This document shows, piece after piece, positions 1 to 8,186 of a stretch of DNA of 64,000 bases. This stretch comes from Actinocorallia sp. API 0066. Its GTDB lineage: Bacteria; Actinomycetota; Actinomycetes; Streptosporangiales; Streptosporangiaceae. The stretch covers positions 310,001-374,000 of the forward strand of contig NZ_JAJLQY010000005.1 in the NCBI RefSeq assembly GCF_020991275.1, in the 5' to 3' direction. The notes beneath the pieces were generated by a model that did not search any database, had not been told where the DNA came from, and worked only from the letters and a program-made list of their open reading frames with translations. The stretch's first letter is position 1; the number at the start of each line of letters is the position of its first letter. Position numbers and translations under genes: made by a program.

Positions 1-1350
1 CGCGAACGACGACACCAGCAGCGGGGCCAGGGCGAGCATGAGCAGCGGGAGGGTGATCGCGCGGAACCGCTGCCAGGCGCCCGCGCCGTCGACCTTCGCG
101 GCCTCCAGGTAGCTGCCGGGGATCGACTGGAGCGCGCCCGTCGCGACGAGGAACATGTACGGGAAGCCGAGCCACGTCTGCACGAGGATCACCGACAGGC
201 GCGCGGTGAGGCCGGTGCCGAGCCAGTCGACGTCGAGGCCGAGCAGCCGGTTCACCAGGCCGAAGTCGGTGTTGAACATGTCGCGCCAGACGAGCAGCAT
301 CGCGAACGCGGGCATCGCGTAGGGCAGCACGACGAGGGTGCGGTAGATCCGCACGCCGCGCATGAACGGGTGGTGCAGGGCGAGCGCGAGCGCGATCCCG
401 AGCGCCGCGCTGACCACCACCACGGCGACGGCGTAGCCGAGGTTCCACGCGAACACGCCGACGACGTCGGCGCCGAGCCGGGAGTCGGTGAACACGGCGG
501 TGAGGTTGGCGAGGCCGACGCCGACCTTCCAGCCCTGGTCGAGCGCGGTGCCGTCGGCGGCGACGAACCGGCCCTCCCCCTCGTCGGCGTGGTAGCGCCT
601 GCCGTCGCTGACGACGCAGTCGCAGGACGCGTCGTAGCGGGATCCGGCGGTGCCCTGGTAGGCGCGGGTGAGGCCCTGGCTGCGGATGCCGCCGCCGGGC
701 ACCGGGACGACGATCCGGGTCAGCTCGCGGCCACGGGTGGCGGCCTCGGCGGCGGTGAGGACGCGCACGCCGGGCGCCTCGACGACCCTGCCGCCCGTGT
801 TCGTCCGCGCGCCGGGCAGCGGGCGCAGGCCGTCGGCGTCGCCGAGCCGCACGTCGCGCCTGCCGGGCTCGGTGAGCAGGAACACCAGGGCGCCGTCGCG
901 TTCGCCGACGGTGAGCCGGAACTCGGGCGAGTCCGGGTCGCGGCGGACCGAGGACGTCTCGATCGCGGTGACGGCCTCGGCCTTGGTGCCCAGGTGGCCG
1001 TCGCCGACGTTGGTGGCGGCGAGCGACAGCGTGTAGCCGATGGGGAAGAGCTGGAACAGCACGATAAGCAGGGTCGTCGGGAACAGGTACTTGCCTGGCA
1101 GCCTCTTGGGCGACAGGTAGACGGCGAGGGCGGCTGCCGTCACGGCGACGACGCACGCGAGTCCCGCCCAGTGGCGGTCGGCCCACAGCGGCGCGGCGGT
1201 CCAGAGGCCGATCCCGGCGAGCGCGCCCGCTGTGACGACGCGCCCTGCGATCGCGCCCGGGTGCGCGGACCACTCGCGGCGCGGCGGCGGGGACGGCGGC
1301 GAGGGCCGGGGCGCGGCGGACCGCGCCCCGGCCACGGTGTCCTGCGTCAT
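1..1350 (-). CDS. MalF-type sugar ABC transporter permease (3' part off window)
   Basis: Inner-membrane permease of a maltose/maltodextrin-type (CUT1) ABC importer. About 450 residues are inside the window; the gene runs off the left edge. After a Pro-rich N-terminus there are three hydrophobic segments (about residues 30-110), a long polar insertion (about 110-280) like the extracytoplasmic P2 loop of E. coli MalF, then more membrane segments. The EAA loop that contacts the ATPase is visible near the truncation (EAAKVDGAG, then ITLP). The start ATG overlaps the stop of the binding-protein gene (ATGA), so the two are translationally coupled. The family call is firm; the sugar is inferred from the MalE-like neighbour and LacI-type regulator. 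Confidence 0.88.
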   Translation of the reverse strand, partial: MTQDTVAGARSAAPRPSPPSPPPRREWSAHPGAIAGRVVTAGALAGIGLWTAAPLWADRHWAGLACVVAVTAAALAVYLSPKRLPGKYLFPTTLLIVLFQLFPIGYTLSLAATNVGDGHLGTKAEAVTAIETSSVRRDPDSPEFRLTVGERDGALVFLLTEPGRRDVRLGDADGLRPLPGARTNTGGRVVEAPGVRVLTAAEAATRGRELTRIVVPVPGGGIRSQGLTRAYQGTAGSRYDASCDCVVSDGRRYHADEGEGRFVAADGTALDQGWKVGVGLANLTAVFTDSRLGADVVGVFAWNLGYAVAVVVVSAALGIALALALHHPFMRGVRIYRTLVVLPYAMPAFAMLLVWRDMFNTDFGLVNRLLGLDVDWLGTGLTARLSVILVQTWLGFPYMFLVATGALQSIPGSYLEAAKVDGAGAWQRFRAITLPLLMLALAPLLVSSFA

Positions 1351-2594
1351 GAGCCGAGCTGCTCCTTGATCGCGGCTCCGGCTGCGGTGACGGCCGCGGC
1401 GACCGGCTCACCCTTGATCACCGCGTGGATCAGCGTGTTGAACGGCCCCCAGATCGCGACCATCTGCGGGATCGAAGGCAGCGGCTCTGCTGTCGCCGCC
1501 GCGTCCTGGAACGCCTTGACGTCGGGGTCGGCGGCGGCCTTCTCCAGCGACTCCTTGAGCGCCGGTAGCCGGGGCTCCGCCTCGTACAGGGCGTCGGCGA
1601 CCTCGGGCGAACCGAGCGTGGTGCTCACGAACTCCTGGGCGAGCGCCTTGTTGGCGCCCTTGCTGGCGACGAAGAAGGACTGCACGCCGACGAACGACCG
1701 CGCGGGGCCCGCCCCCGCGAAGCCCGGAACCGGGGAGATCGCGTACTTCGTCCCGGCGGTCCGCACGTCCGGCAGCCGCCACGGGCCCGCCACCATGAAC
1801 GGCGTCTTGCCCGAGGTGAACGCGGCCGAGGCGTTGTCGGAGGTGGAGGAGCGGCGCAGCACGCCCGACCCCTTCTCGCCGAGCGCCGCGATCCGCTCGA
1901 ACGCCTTGATCGAGGCGGGGGTGCCGACCCCGAGGTCGGACGGGTCCGGGTCGCCCTGGGCGTCGGTGCCGAAGAGGTACCCGCCGCCGGAGGTGAACAG
2001 CGGGTACATGTGGTAGGTGTCGCCCGACTGGCCGTCCTGCTGGCTGATCGGGTAGCCGATGACCTGGGACGCCTTGCCGGTCCTGCGGAGCCGCTCCCCC
2101 TGGGCGACGAGGTCCTCGACCGTCTCCGGCGCGTCCGGGGCCAGCTCGGTGTTGCGGTAGAGCACGAGGCTCTCCACCGCGTAGGGCACGGCGTAGACCT
2201 TGCCCTGATAGGTGACGGCCTTGCGTGCGACGTCGACGTAGCCGTCCATCTCGCTGTCGGAGACCTGGATGGGGTCGATCAGCCCGTTCTGCACGAGGTT
2301 GCCGATCCAGTCGTGCGCGCCGACCATCACGTCAGGGCCCTTGCCCGCCTGGGACGCCGTCACGAACGTCTGCTGCTGGTTCTGGGTGACGGCCACGACC
2401 TCGGCCTTGACGCCGTTGTCGGCGGCGAACGCGGCGGCGAAGGGCTTGAGGGCGTCGGCGCGGCGCTGGTCGGCCCAGATCACGAGCGTGGTGCCGGGGG
2501 CGGCGGTCGAGGGGGTGTCGGCGTCGCCGCCGCAGCCGGTGAGGACGGCTGACGCGAGGACGGTTCCGGCGAGGAGTGAGAGTGTTCTGCGCAC
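1347..2594 (-). CDS. MalE-like sugar-binding lipoprotein
   Basis: Extracellular solute-binding protein of the maltose/oligosaccharide family, 415 residues. The N-terminus is a lipoprotein signal peptide (MRRTLSLLAG, lipobox LTGC with the acylated Cys near residue 21), so the mature protein should be anchored on the outer face of the membrane. The fold signature of family 1 binding proteins is clear, including a hinge segment VPYAVESLVLYRN, GPWRLPDV and a C-terminal PSIPQMVAIWGP segment. It is the first gene of the leftward mal-type operon. It is divergent from the LacI regulator and lies next to two direct-repeat operator-like sites. Maltodextrin is the likely ligand, but other oligosaccharides are possible. 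Confidence 0.9.
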   Translation of the reverse strand: MRRTLSLLAGTVLASAVLTGCGGDADTPSTAAPGTTLVIWADQRRADALKPFAAAFAADNGVKAEVVAVTQNQQQTFVTASQAGKGPDVMVGAHDWIGNLVQNGLIDPIQVSDSEMDGYVDVARKAVTYQGKVYAVPYAVESLVLYRNTELAPDAPETVEDLVAQGERLRRTGKASQVIGYPISQQDGQSGDTYHMYPLFTSGGGYLFGTDAQGDPDPSDLGVGTPASIKAFERIAALGEKGSGVLRRSSTSDNASAAFTSGKTPFMVAGPWRLPDVRTAGTKYAISPVPGFAGAGPARSFVGVQSFFVASKGANKALAQEFVSTTLGSPEVADALYEAEPRLPALKESLEKAAADPDVKAFQDAAATAEPLPSIPQMVAIWGPFNTLIHAVIKGEPVAAAVTAAGAAIKEQLGS

Positions 2595-2685
2595 GACGAA
2601 CTCCAGGTCGATCGGGGCGGGGTGACGCGGCTCACGGCCGCGCGGTGCGCCGAAGCTAGCAACGCGTCATCACTCATGGAAGATG

Positions 2686-2725
2686 TTGCAGGAACTTGCG
2701 TCGCCGTTTCAGGAATCTTGCAAAG
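2686..2725. promoter_or_regulatory. Probable LacI/MalR-type operators in divergent promoter
   Basis: Two near-identical direct repeats, TTGCAGGAACTTGC (2686-2699) and TTTCAGGAATCTTGCAAAG (2707-2725), begin 21 bp apart, about two helical turns. They lie in the 160-bp gap between the divergent binding-protein and lacI-family genes. Each contains TTGCA/CTTGC half-sites like those bound by actinomycete MalR repressors. The arrangement suggests co-operative autoregulation plus control of the transporter operon. Binding is inferred. Confidence 0.6.
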
Positions 2726-2754
2726 AACAGGCAGGCACCCCAGAATCGGTGGCC

Positions 2755-3789
2755 ATGACAACGCTCGACGAGATCGCCCGCCAGGCCGGGGTCAGCAAGG
2801 CCACCGTCTCCCGCGTGCTGAACGAGCGCCCCGGCGTCAGCGCCGCGACCCGGCGCACCGTGATGACCGCGCTCGCCGTGCTCGGCTACGACCAGCCGAG
2901 CCGCCTGCGGCCGCGCAGCGCCGGACTGGTCGGCCTGGTCGTCGCCGAACTCCAGAACCCCGTCTTCCCGATGTTCGCCCAGGTCATCGAGATGACCCTG
3001 GCCCGGCACGGCTACACCGCCGTCCTGTGCGCGCAGACCCCCGAGGGGGCGGGCGAGGACGAGTACGTCGGGATGCTCACCGACCGCGGCGTGTCCGGCA
3101 TCATCTTCGTCTCCGGCCTGCACGCCGACAGCACCATCGACCGGGAGCGCTACACCGGCCTCCTCGAACAGGGCCTGCCCATGGTGTTCGTCAACGGCCA
3201 CCTGAAGGGCCTCGGCATCCCCACCGTCTCCTGCGACGACGTCGCCGCGGGCGCGCTCGCCACCAGGCACCTCACCGAACTCGGACACCGCAGGATCGGG
3301 TTCCTGAGCGGCCCCCTGCGCTACACGCCCGTACAGCGCAGGCTCAGCGGCTACCGCGCCGCCATGGCCGAATGCCACGGAAGCGCCCCCGACGACCTCG
3401 TCGAACTCGGGCCGTTCGGCGTGGAGGGCGGCCGCACCTCGGCCGGGGCGCTGCTCCGGCGCGGCGCGACCGCCCTCGTCTGCGGCAGCGACCTCATGGC
3501 GCTCGGCGCGATCCGCGAGGCGCGCCGCAGCGGCCTGCGGGTGCCCGAGGACGTCTCCGTCGTCGGCTCCGACGACTCCCCCCTCATGACGTTCACCGAC
3601 CCGCCCCTCACCACCGTCCGCCAGCCCGCCCGCGCCATGGGCATCGCCGCCGTCCGCGCGCTCATGGACGAGATCAAGGGCCATCCCGCCAAGCCCGTCG
3701 AGTACCTCTTCGAGCCCGAGCTGATCGTCCGCTCCTCCACCCGGCTGTCGGCCGGGGGTCGGGCGAGTTTTGTCGGGGGGACGGAATAA
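2755..3789 (+). CDS. LacI-family transcriptional regulator (MalR-like)
   Basis: Repressor of 344 residues. The N-terminal helix-turn-helix is canonical (TLDEIARQAGVSKATVSRVLN, residues 3-23), followed by a hinge and a periplasmic-binding-protein-like effector domain ending with the family segment DDSPLMTFTDPPLTTVRQP. The ATG at 2755 is chosen because LacI proteins start within a few residues of the HTH; an upstream in-frame start would put the operator-like repeats inside the gene. Divergent orientation to the sugar-binding protein suggests that it represses the import operon and itself, with the imported sugar or a derivative as inducer. Confidence 0.92.
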   Translation: MTTLDEIARQAGVSKATVSRVLNERPGVSAATRRTVMTALAVLGYDQPSRLRPRSAGLVGLVVAELQNPVFPMFAQVIEMTLARHGYTAVLCAQTPEGAGEDEYVGMLTDRGVSGIIFVSGLHADSTIDRERYTGLLEQGLPMVFVNGHLKGLGIPTVSCDDVAAGALATRHLTELGHRRIGFLSGPLRYTPVQRRLSGYRAAMAECHGSAPDDLVELGPFGVEGGRTSAGALLRRGATALVCGSDLMALGAIREARRSGLRVPEDVSVVGSDDSPLMTFTDPPLTTVRQPARAMGIAAVRALMDEIKGHPAKPVEYLFEPELIVRSSTRLSAGGRASFVGGTE

Positions 3790-3818
3790 GGTCGACAGGC
3801 CGCCCCGCTGATTCGTAG

Positions 3819-3853
3819 GCGCCGGAACCTGTTCGTCGGACCAGGTCCGGCGC
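3819..3853 (+). terminator. Hairpin downstream of the lacI-family gene
   Basis: GCGCCGGAACCTG (3819-3831) can pair with CAGGTCCGGCGC (3842-3853) across a 10-nt loop with one bulged base. It lies between the regulator and the MFS gene. There is no T tract, so it may be a terminator of the GC-rich actinomycete kind or an operator for the exporter. Confidence 0.4.
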
Positions 3854-3892
3854 GATCGCCTCTTGCGCCCGGAGTCTCCGGGTCTCGAAGAA

Positions 3893-5428
3893 ATGGATCT
3901 ACACGTGAGTTCTGAAGCCCCCCCGGAGGCGAAGGCCGCCGTCGGAAAGTCGGACGGCGGCGATGGGCTCGACCGCGGTGTGCTCGCCGTCGCCATGGTC
4001 GTCGTGCTCGGCGCGATCATGTCGATCCTCGACGTCACCGTCGTCAACGTCGCCATCCGCGACCTGTCCGCGGAGTTCAACGCGCCGCTGTCGCAGATCC
4101 AGTGGATCGCGACGGGCTACACGCTGGCGCTGGCCACCGTCATCCCGGTGACGGGCTGGGCGGCGAGCCGGTTCGGCACCAAGCGGCTCTACATGATCTC
4201 GATCGGCCTGTTCGTCGTCGGCTCCGCGCTGGCGGGCATGGCGTGGTCGGCCGAGTCGCTCATCGCCTTCCGGGTCCTGCAGGGCCTCGGCGGCGGCATG
4301 ATCATGCCCGCGGGCATGACGATCCTGACCCAGAAGGCGGGCCCGCAGCGGGTCGGCAAGGTGATGAGCGTCGTCGGCATCCCGATGCTGCTCGGCCCGA
4401 TCACCGGCCCGATCCTCGGCGGCTGGCTCGTCGACGACGTGTCGTGGCGCTGGATCTTCTACATCAACGTGCCGATCGGCGCGGTCGCGCTGTTCCTCGC
4501 GTGGCGCGTCCTGGACCGTGACACTCCCCAGCCGGGTGAGAAGCTCGACCTGCTGGGCCTGCTGCTGCTGTCCCCCGGTCTCGCCGCGCTGATCTACGGT
4601 CTGGCGACGGGCGCGGAGCACGGCGCGTTCGACTCCTTGGAGGTCATCGGGTTCACCGCGGCGGGCACGCTGCTCGTCGCCGGGTTTGTGGTGCGGGCGC
4701 TGGTCGCGCGGGTGCCGCTGATCGACCTGCGGCTGTTCAAGCGCCGGTCCGTCGCGGCGGCGTCGGGCACGATGGTGCTGTTCAGTCTCGCGTTCTTCGG
4801 CGCGATGCTGCTCATGCCGCTCTACTACCAGGTGGTCCTGGGTGAGAGCGCCTTCCACACCGGTCTCCTGCTCATCCCGCAGGGTCTCGGCGCGATGGTG
4901 ACGATGCCGGTGGGCGGCGTGCTCACCGACAAGATCGGCCCTGGCCGGGTGGTGCTGGCCGGTCTGGTGTTCGTTGTCCTCGGCATGTTCGGTTTCACCC
5001 AGGTCGACGTCGACACGTCGATGACGCTGCTGGGCGGCGCCCTGTTCGTGATGGGCCTCGGCATGGGCCTCACGATGATGCCGACCATGTCGGCCGCGAT
5101 GCAGACCCTCGACCACGACGAGGTCCCCCGCGCGAGCACCGCCCTCAACATCATCCAGCAGGTCGCGGGCTCCATCGGCACCGCCGCCATGTCCGTCATC
5201 CTCACCACCGAACTGTCCTCCCGCCTCCCCGGCGCCAGCGGCGGCGGCCTCGGCGCCACCGCCAACGTCCCCCCCGAGGTCCAAGCCCAACTGGCCCCCA
5301 AACTCGCCGAGTCCTTCGGCGCCACCTTCTGGTGGGCCCTCATCCTCCTGGCCCTCGCCTTCCTCCCAGCCATCCTCCTCCCCCGCCACAAACCGGATGC
5401 CTCCACCAAGGTCATGCCGATGCACTGA
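3893..5428 (+). CDS. DHA2-family MFS drug exporter (EmrB/QacA type)
   Basis: Proton-driven multidrug efflux protein, about 511 residues with about 14 predicted membrane segments. Motif C of drug:H+ antiporters is visible (GPITGPILGGWLVDDVSWRW), and the first segment carries the DHA2-style MSILDVTVVNVA. The ATG at 3893 is preferred; an upstream TTG (3863) and a GTG at 3905 are alternatives, and none has a strong ribosome site. It is transcribed away from the sugar locus and ends at a bidirectional terminator. The substrate cannot be inferred. Confidence 0.9.
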   Translation: MDLHVSSEAPPEAKAAVGKSDGGDGLDRGVLAVAMVVVLGAIMSILDVTVVNVAIRDLSAEFNAPLSQIQWIATGYTLALATVIPVTGWAASRFGTKRLYMISIGLFVVGSALAGMAWSAESLIAFRVLQGLGGGMIMPAGMTILTQKAGPQRVGKVMSVVGIPMLLGPITGPILGGWLVDDVSWRWIFYINVPIGAVALFLAWRVLDRDTPQPGEKLDLLGLLLLSPGLAALIYGLATGAEHGAFDSLEVIGFTAAGTLLVAGFVVRALVARVPLIDLRLFKRRSVAAASGTMVLFSLAFFGAMLLMPLYYQVVLGESAFHTGLLLIPQGLGAMVTMPVGGVLTDKIGPGRVVLAGLVFVVLGMFGFTQVDVDTSMTLLGGALFVMGLGMGLTMMPTMSAAMQTLDHDEVPRASTALNIIQQVAGSIGTAAMSVILTTELSSRLPGASGGGLGATANVPPEVQAQLAPKLAESFGATFWWALILLALAFLPAILLPRHKPDASTKVMPMH

Positions 5429-5442
5429 GCGGCTCGGTCTGA

Positions 5443-5475
5443 GGGGCCCACCGCGCTTGCGGTGGGCCCCTTTTT
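5443..5475. terminator. Strong bidirectional terminator
   Basis: Perfect 12-bp stem GGGGCCCACCGC (5443-5454) / GCGGTGGGCCCC (5459-5470) with a 4-nt loop, followed by TTTTT (5471-5475). It separates the rightward exporter from the leftward SDR gene, which ends at 5477. Confidence 0.9.
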
Positions 5476-5476
5476 G

Positions 5477-6484
5477 TCAGGGGTGGGTGGTGAGGTGGGT
5501 GGACCAGGCGTTGAGGGCGGGGAGGAGGGGGGGTGGGGTGAGGGATGCTTTTTCGGACAGGGTGGTGGCGGTGGTGGTGGGGTAGCGGTCGGCGGAGAGG
5601 AAGGAGAGGGTTTCGGGGTCAGTGCCGGTGAGGCGGGGTGGGAGGCGGCGGAGGAGGGCGGCGGGGACGGACAGGCGGGGGGCGGGGACGTCCAGGTGGG
5701 CGGCCACTTGGCGGAGGAGGGTGTGGAGGGGAGGGGTGGATTCGTCCAGGGCCCAGAGGGCTTCGCCCGGTTTGGCGTGTTCGGGGACGGCAGCGAGGAA
5801 GCGCGCCAGGTGGTCGGCCGTGATGACGGGCACCCAGGTGTCGCGGGAGCCGGGCAGCGCGGGGAGACGGCGCTGGTGGAGGTCCAGGACGAGGGCGGCC
5901 AGGCCGATGCGTTGGGTGGTCTCGCCGGTACGGGAGTCGCCTATGACCGTCGAAGGGTTGACGATGTTGAACGGGACGCCCAGGGCCGTCGCCTCCCTAC
6001 GGACGGCTCCGTCGGCCTCCACCTTGCTCGCCTCGTAGGCGCCCAGCTTCCGGTAGAGGAGGTCGAGGTCGCCAACCGGGGACGAGCCGACGCGGTAGCC
6101 GCTGATGTGGACGAGCCTCCGGGGTGCCGTAAGGCGGGCCGTCCAACGGACGACTTCGAGGGCGCCGTCCACGTTGACGCGCCTTGCCTCCTCCCGGGCG
6201 AGGCCGAAGGCGAAGCGTCCGCCCAGGTTGTAGACGTCTCGCACGTCCGCGAGCGGGGCGTCGGCGGGCAGGCCGAGGCCGGGCGCGGTGAGGTCGCCGT
6301 CCAGGACGGTCAGGCGGGAGGGGTCGCCGTTGTGGGCGGCGGTCCAGGCGCGGTACTCGTCGGCGCGTTCGGCGGCGCGGCGGACGACGACGGCGACGTG
6401 CCGACCCTGCCGGGTCAGTTCGGGGACGAGCCAGCGGCCGATGAGCCCCGTGGCACCGAGGACGAGGACGTCGGGCGTGGTCAT
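5477..6484 (-). CDS. NAD(P)-dependent epimerase/dehydratase (extended SDR)
   Basis: Extended short-chain dehydrogenase of 335 residues. The N-terminal nucleotide-binding motif LVLGATGLIGRWL is clear, and the catalytic Tyr-Lys pair is present in YEASK near residue 157. The best resemblance is to the NAD_binding_4/UDP-sugar epimerase-like branch, so the substrate is unknown. The start ATG overlaps the stop of the upstream tetR gene (ATGA), so the two form one operon and the enzyme is probably controlled by that repressor. Reading further upstream would run into the tetR frame, which fixes this start. Confidence 0.85.
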   Translation of the reverse strand: MTTPDVLVLGATGLIGRWLVPELTRQGRHVAVVVRRAAERADEYRAWTAAHNGDPSRLTVLDGDLTAPGLGLPADAPLADVRDVYNLGGRFAFGLAREEARRVNVDGALEVVRWTARLTAPRRLVHISGYRVGSSPVGDLDLLYRKLGAYEASKVEADGAVRREATALGVPFNIVNPSTVIGDSRTGETTQRIGLAALVLDLHQRRLPALPGSRDTWVPVITADHLARFLAAVPEHAKPGEALWALDESTPPLHTLLRQVAAHLDVPAPRLSVPAALLRRLPPRLTGTDPETLSFLSADRYPTTTATTLSEKASLTPPPLLPALNAWSTHLTTHP

Positions 6485-7038
6485 GCCGCCTCCAGAAGTG
6501 TGCGAACCGTGACGGTGGCCGCGTCGAGCGGCGCCCGGGTCGCGCGGACCCGGCTGAGCAGGAGCGCGCCCTCCACGAGCGCGAGGATCTGCCCGGCGAG
6601 GGCCTCGGGACGTCCCTCGGCCGTGATCAGCCCGCGCAGGGTGGCCTCCCACCCGTCGTAGATCTCGGCGCACAGCCCGGCCAGCTCGGACCCGGCGGGC
6701 GCGTCCAGCGCGGTGCCCGCGACGGGGCAGCCCTTGGTGAATCCGGACTCCTCCTGCCGGTCGGCGAGTGCCTTGATGAGCCTTCCGATGACGTCAGCCG
6801 CGCTTCCGCCTTCGTCGGCCGCCGTGACCGCCAGCTCCGTGATCCGCCCGGCGCCGAACCTGACGGCCTCCGCGACCAGTTCGTCCTTCCCGCCGGGGAA
6901 GTGGAAGTACAGCGACCCCCTGGGTGCGCCCGCCCTACGCAGCACCTCGTTGATCCCGGTGGCGGCTGGTCCCATCTCCTCGATGGCCTCCGCCGCCACT
7001 CCGATCATCCGCTCTCGCGTCGCCCGTCCTTTGCTCAT
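6481..7038 (-). CDS. TetR-family repressor (LmrA/YxaF-like)
   Basis: TetR-type repressor of 185 residues with an N-terminal HTH (GINEVLRRAGAPRGSLYFHF, about residues 28-47). The PRGSLYFHFPGGKDEL wording is typical of the LmrA/YxaF/QacR-like branch that senses small hydrophobic molecules. It is the first gene of a two-gene operon with the SDR enzyme. A 14-bp palindrome (7049-7062) lies just upstream of the start, which predicts autorepression. Its effector is probably the substrate of the SDR or a related toxic compound, by inference only. Confidence 0.9.
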   Translation of the reverse strand: MSKGRATRERMIGVAAEAIEEMGPAATGINEVLRRAGAPRGSLYFHFPGGKDELVAEAVRFGAGRITELAVTAADEGGSAADVIGRLIKALADRQEESGFTKGCPVAGTALDAPAGSELAGLCAEIYDGWEATLRGLITAEGRPEALAGQILALVEGALLLSRVRATRAPLDAATVTVRTLLEAA

Positions 7039-7048
7039 GACGGCAATA

Positions 7049-7062
7049 GTAGACCGATCTAC
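7049..7062. promoter_or_regulatory. TetR operator palindrome
   Basis: GTAGACCGATCTAC has 5-bp arms around CCGA; the symmetry continues weakly outward. It is 11 bp upstream of the tetR start and overlaps the expected promoter. Sites of the form TAGACCGATCTA are common operators for this TetR branch. Confidence 0.65.
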
Positions 7063-7082
7063 ATATTTTTGCGACACAGAAG

Positions 7083-7106
7083 GACGGCCCGCGTAGGCGG
7101 GCCGTC
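7083..7106 (-). terminator. Terminator of the TauD-like gene
   Basis: Perfect 10-bp stem GACGGCCCGC (7083-7092) / GCGGGCCGTC (7097-7106) with a 4-nt loop, starting just after the dioxygenase stop codon in the leftward direction. The following leftward sequence is mildly T-rich. Confidence 0.65.
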
Positions 7107-7118
7107 TGGGGCGGATCG

Positions 7119-8045
7119 TTAGGCGGCCTGGGGGGCGATGGAGGAGAAGGGTGAGGCGTCGCCTTCGATGACGGTGCTGGGGGTGCCGTCCAGGCCGACG
7201 GGGATGTCGCCGGCGATGGTGATGCGGTGCAGGCGGCGCGCGTGGTCGTCGTAGTCCGCGACGGCGTAGTGCTGGGTGGAGCGGTTGTCCCAGATGGCGA
7301 TGTCGCCCGGCCGCCAGGTCCAGCGGACCGTGTTCTCCAGCTTGGTGATGTGCCGCTGGAGCAGCGCGTACAGGTCCTGGAAGTCCGGTGTGGAGAAGCC
7401 GGGGAAGGACTTCACGAAGTGGCCGAGCAGCAGTGACGGCTCGTTCGTCTCCGGGTGGACGCGCACGACGGGGTGCTCGGTGAGGAACGCGGTGCGCCGG
7501 AACTCGGCGCGGTACGCCTCCACCTTGCCGTCGGACCGGTCCACCGGACGCTCGGCGGCGTAGTCGAAGTCGTTGCTGTGCAGGGCGCGCAGCTCCCCGA
7601 CGAGGGCCTTGAGGGCCGGGTTGAGGTTCGCGTAGGCCGCGACGGTGTTGGCCCACACCGTGGTGCCGCCGTAGGGCGGCAGGGTGATGGCGCGCAGGAC
7701 GCTGATCGACGGGACGCGGTCCACGAACGTCACGTCGGTGTGCCAGCTGTTGGCCTTGCCCTGCTCGGAGTCGATCGGGAGGATCGCGTTCCCGTCGCCG
7801 CGCACGGTCGGGTGCGGGGACGTCACCTCGCCGAGCTGGGCGGCGAAGGCGTACTGGTCGTCGTCGGTGGCGTGTTCCTGGTCACGCAGGAACACCACGC
7901 GGTGCGCGAGCAGGGCGGCGCGGAACTCCGCGACGGCGGCCGGATCGAGGTCGGCGCCGATGCGCAGGCCGGAGACGACGGCGCCGATGTTGCCGCCGAC
8001 CTTGGTCACTTCGAGCTTGGTGGGTTCGCTGTGCAGCCGGGTCAT
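7119..8045 (-). CDS. TauD/TfdA-family 2-oxoglutarate dioxygenase (AtsK-like)
   Basis: Fe(II)/2-oxoglutarate-dependent dioxygenase, 308 residues, the usual length for taurine dioxygenases and alkylsulfatases of the AtsK type. These oxidise the C-S or C-O-S carbon and release sulfite or sulfate. The facial triad is present: His102 and Asp104 in SWHTDVTF and His259 in NRSTQHY, with the 2-oxoglutarate-binding Arg in HARRLHRITIAG. AAAGGAG precedes the ATG. It is divergent from a Dpp-type importer operon and shares a 24-bp palindrome region with it; an arylsulfatase gene closes the locus. This context favours sulfate esters or sulfonates as substrates over 2,4-D-like compounds. Confidence 0.88.
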   Translation of the reverse strand: MTRLHSEPTKLEVTKVGGNIGAVVSGLRIGADLDPAAVAEFRAALLAHRVVFLRDQEHATDDDQYAFAAQLGEVTSPHPTVRGDGNAILPIDSEQGKANSWHTDVTFVDRVPSISVLRAITLPPYGGTTVWANTVAAYANLNPALKALVGELRALHSNDFDYAAERPVDRSDGKVEAYRAEFRRTAFLTEHPVVRVHPETNEPSLLLGHFVKSFPGFSTPDFQDLYALLQRHITKLENTVRWTWRPGDIAIWDNRSTQHYAVADYDDHARRLHRITIAGDIPVGLDGTPSTVIEGDASPFSSIAPQAA

Positions 8046-8102
8046 CTGCCGCGCTCCTTTCGTGACGGGTCCGGAACGGTCCCGCCTTCCTACTTACTTG
8101 AC

Positions 8103-8126
8103 TTGTTTGGTAGGAATACCATACAA
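8103..8126. promoter_or_regulatory. Palindromic operator between dioxygenase and importer operon
   Basis: TTGTTTGGTA (8103-8112) and TACCATACAA (8117-8126) form a 10-bp inverted repeat with one mismatch around GGAA. It sits in the 140-bp divergent promoter region, so one regulator could control both directions. No regulator gene is adjacent. A sulfur-starvation regulator is a reasonable but unproven candidate. Confidence 0.6.
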
Positions 8127-8186
8127 ACCGGCGGGAGTGAATGTCCCAGCGCCCGCCTCGTGGGCCACAAGCAAGGAGACGTGTCC

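Noticed and set aside
370-2016. Long plus-strand ORF (548 codons) opposite the mal-type genes
   Set aside because: Antisense shadow of the binding-protein and permease genes; Arg/Gly/Ala-rich with no family features. Similar shadows at 2674-4080, 3899-5425, 8436-10583, 11255-12832, 36296-38356 and 61776-63914 were dropped for the same reason.
2683-2754. Upstream ATG (2683) for the LacI regulator
   Set aside because: It would add 24 unconserved residues and place the operator-like repeats inside the gene.
5462-6661. Gly-rich 399-codon plus-strand ORF
   Set aside because: Antisense of the SDR gene; composition reflects the G-rich strand only.
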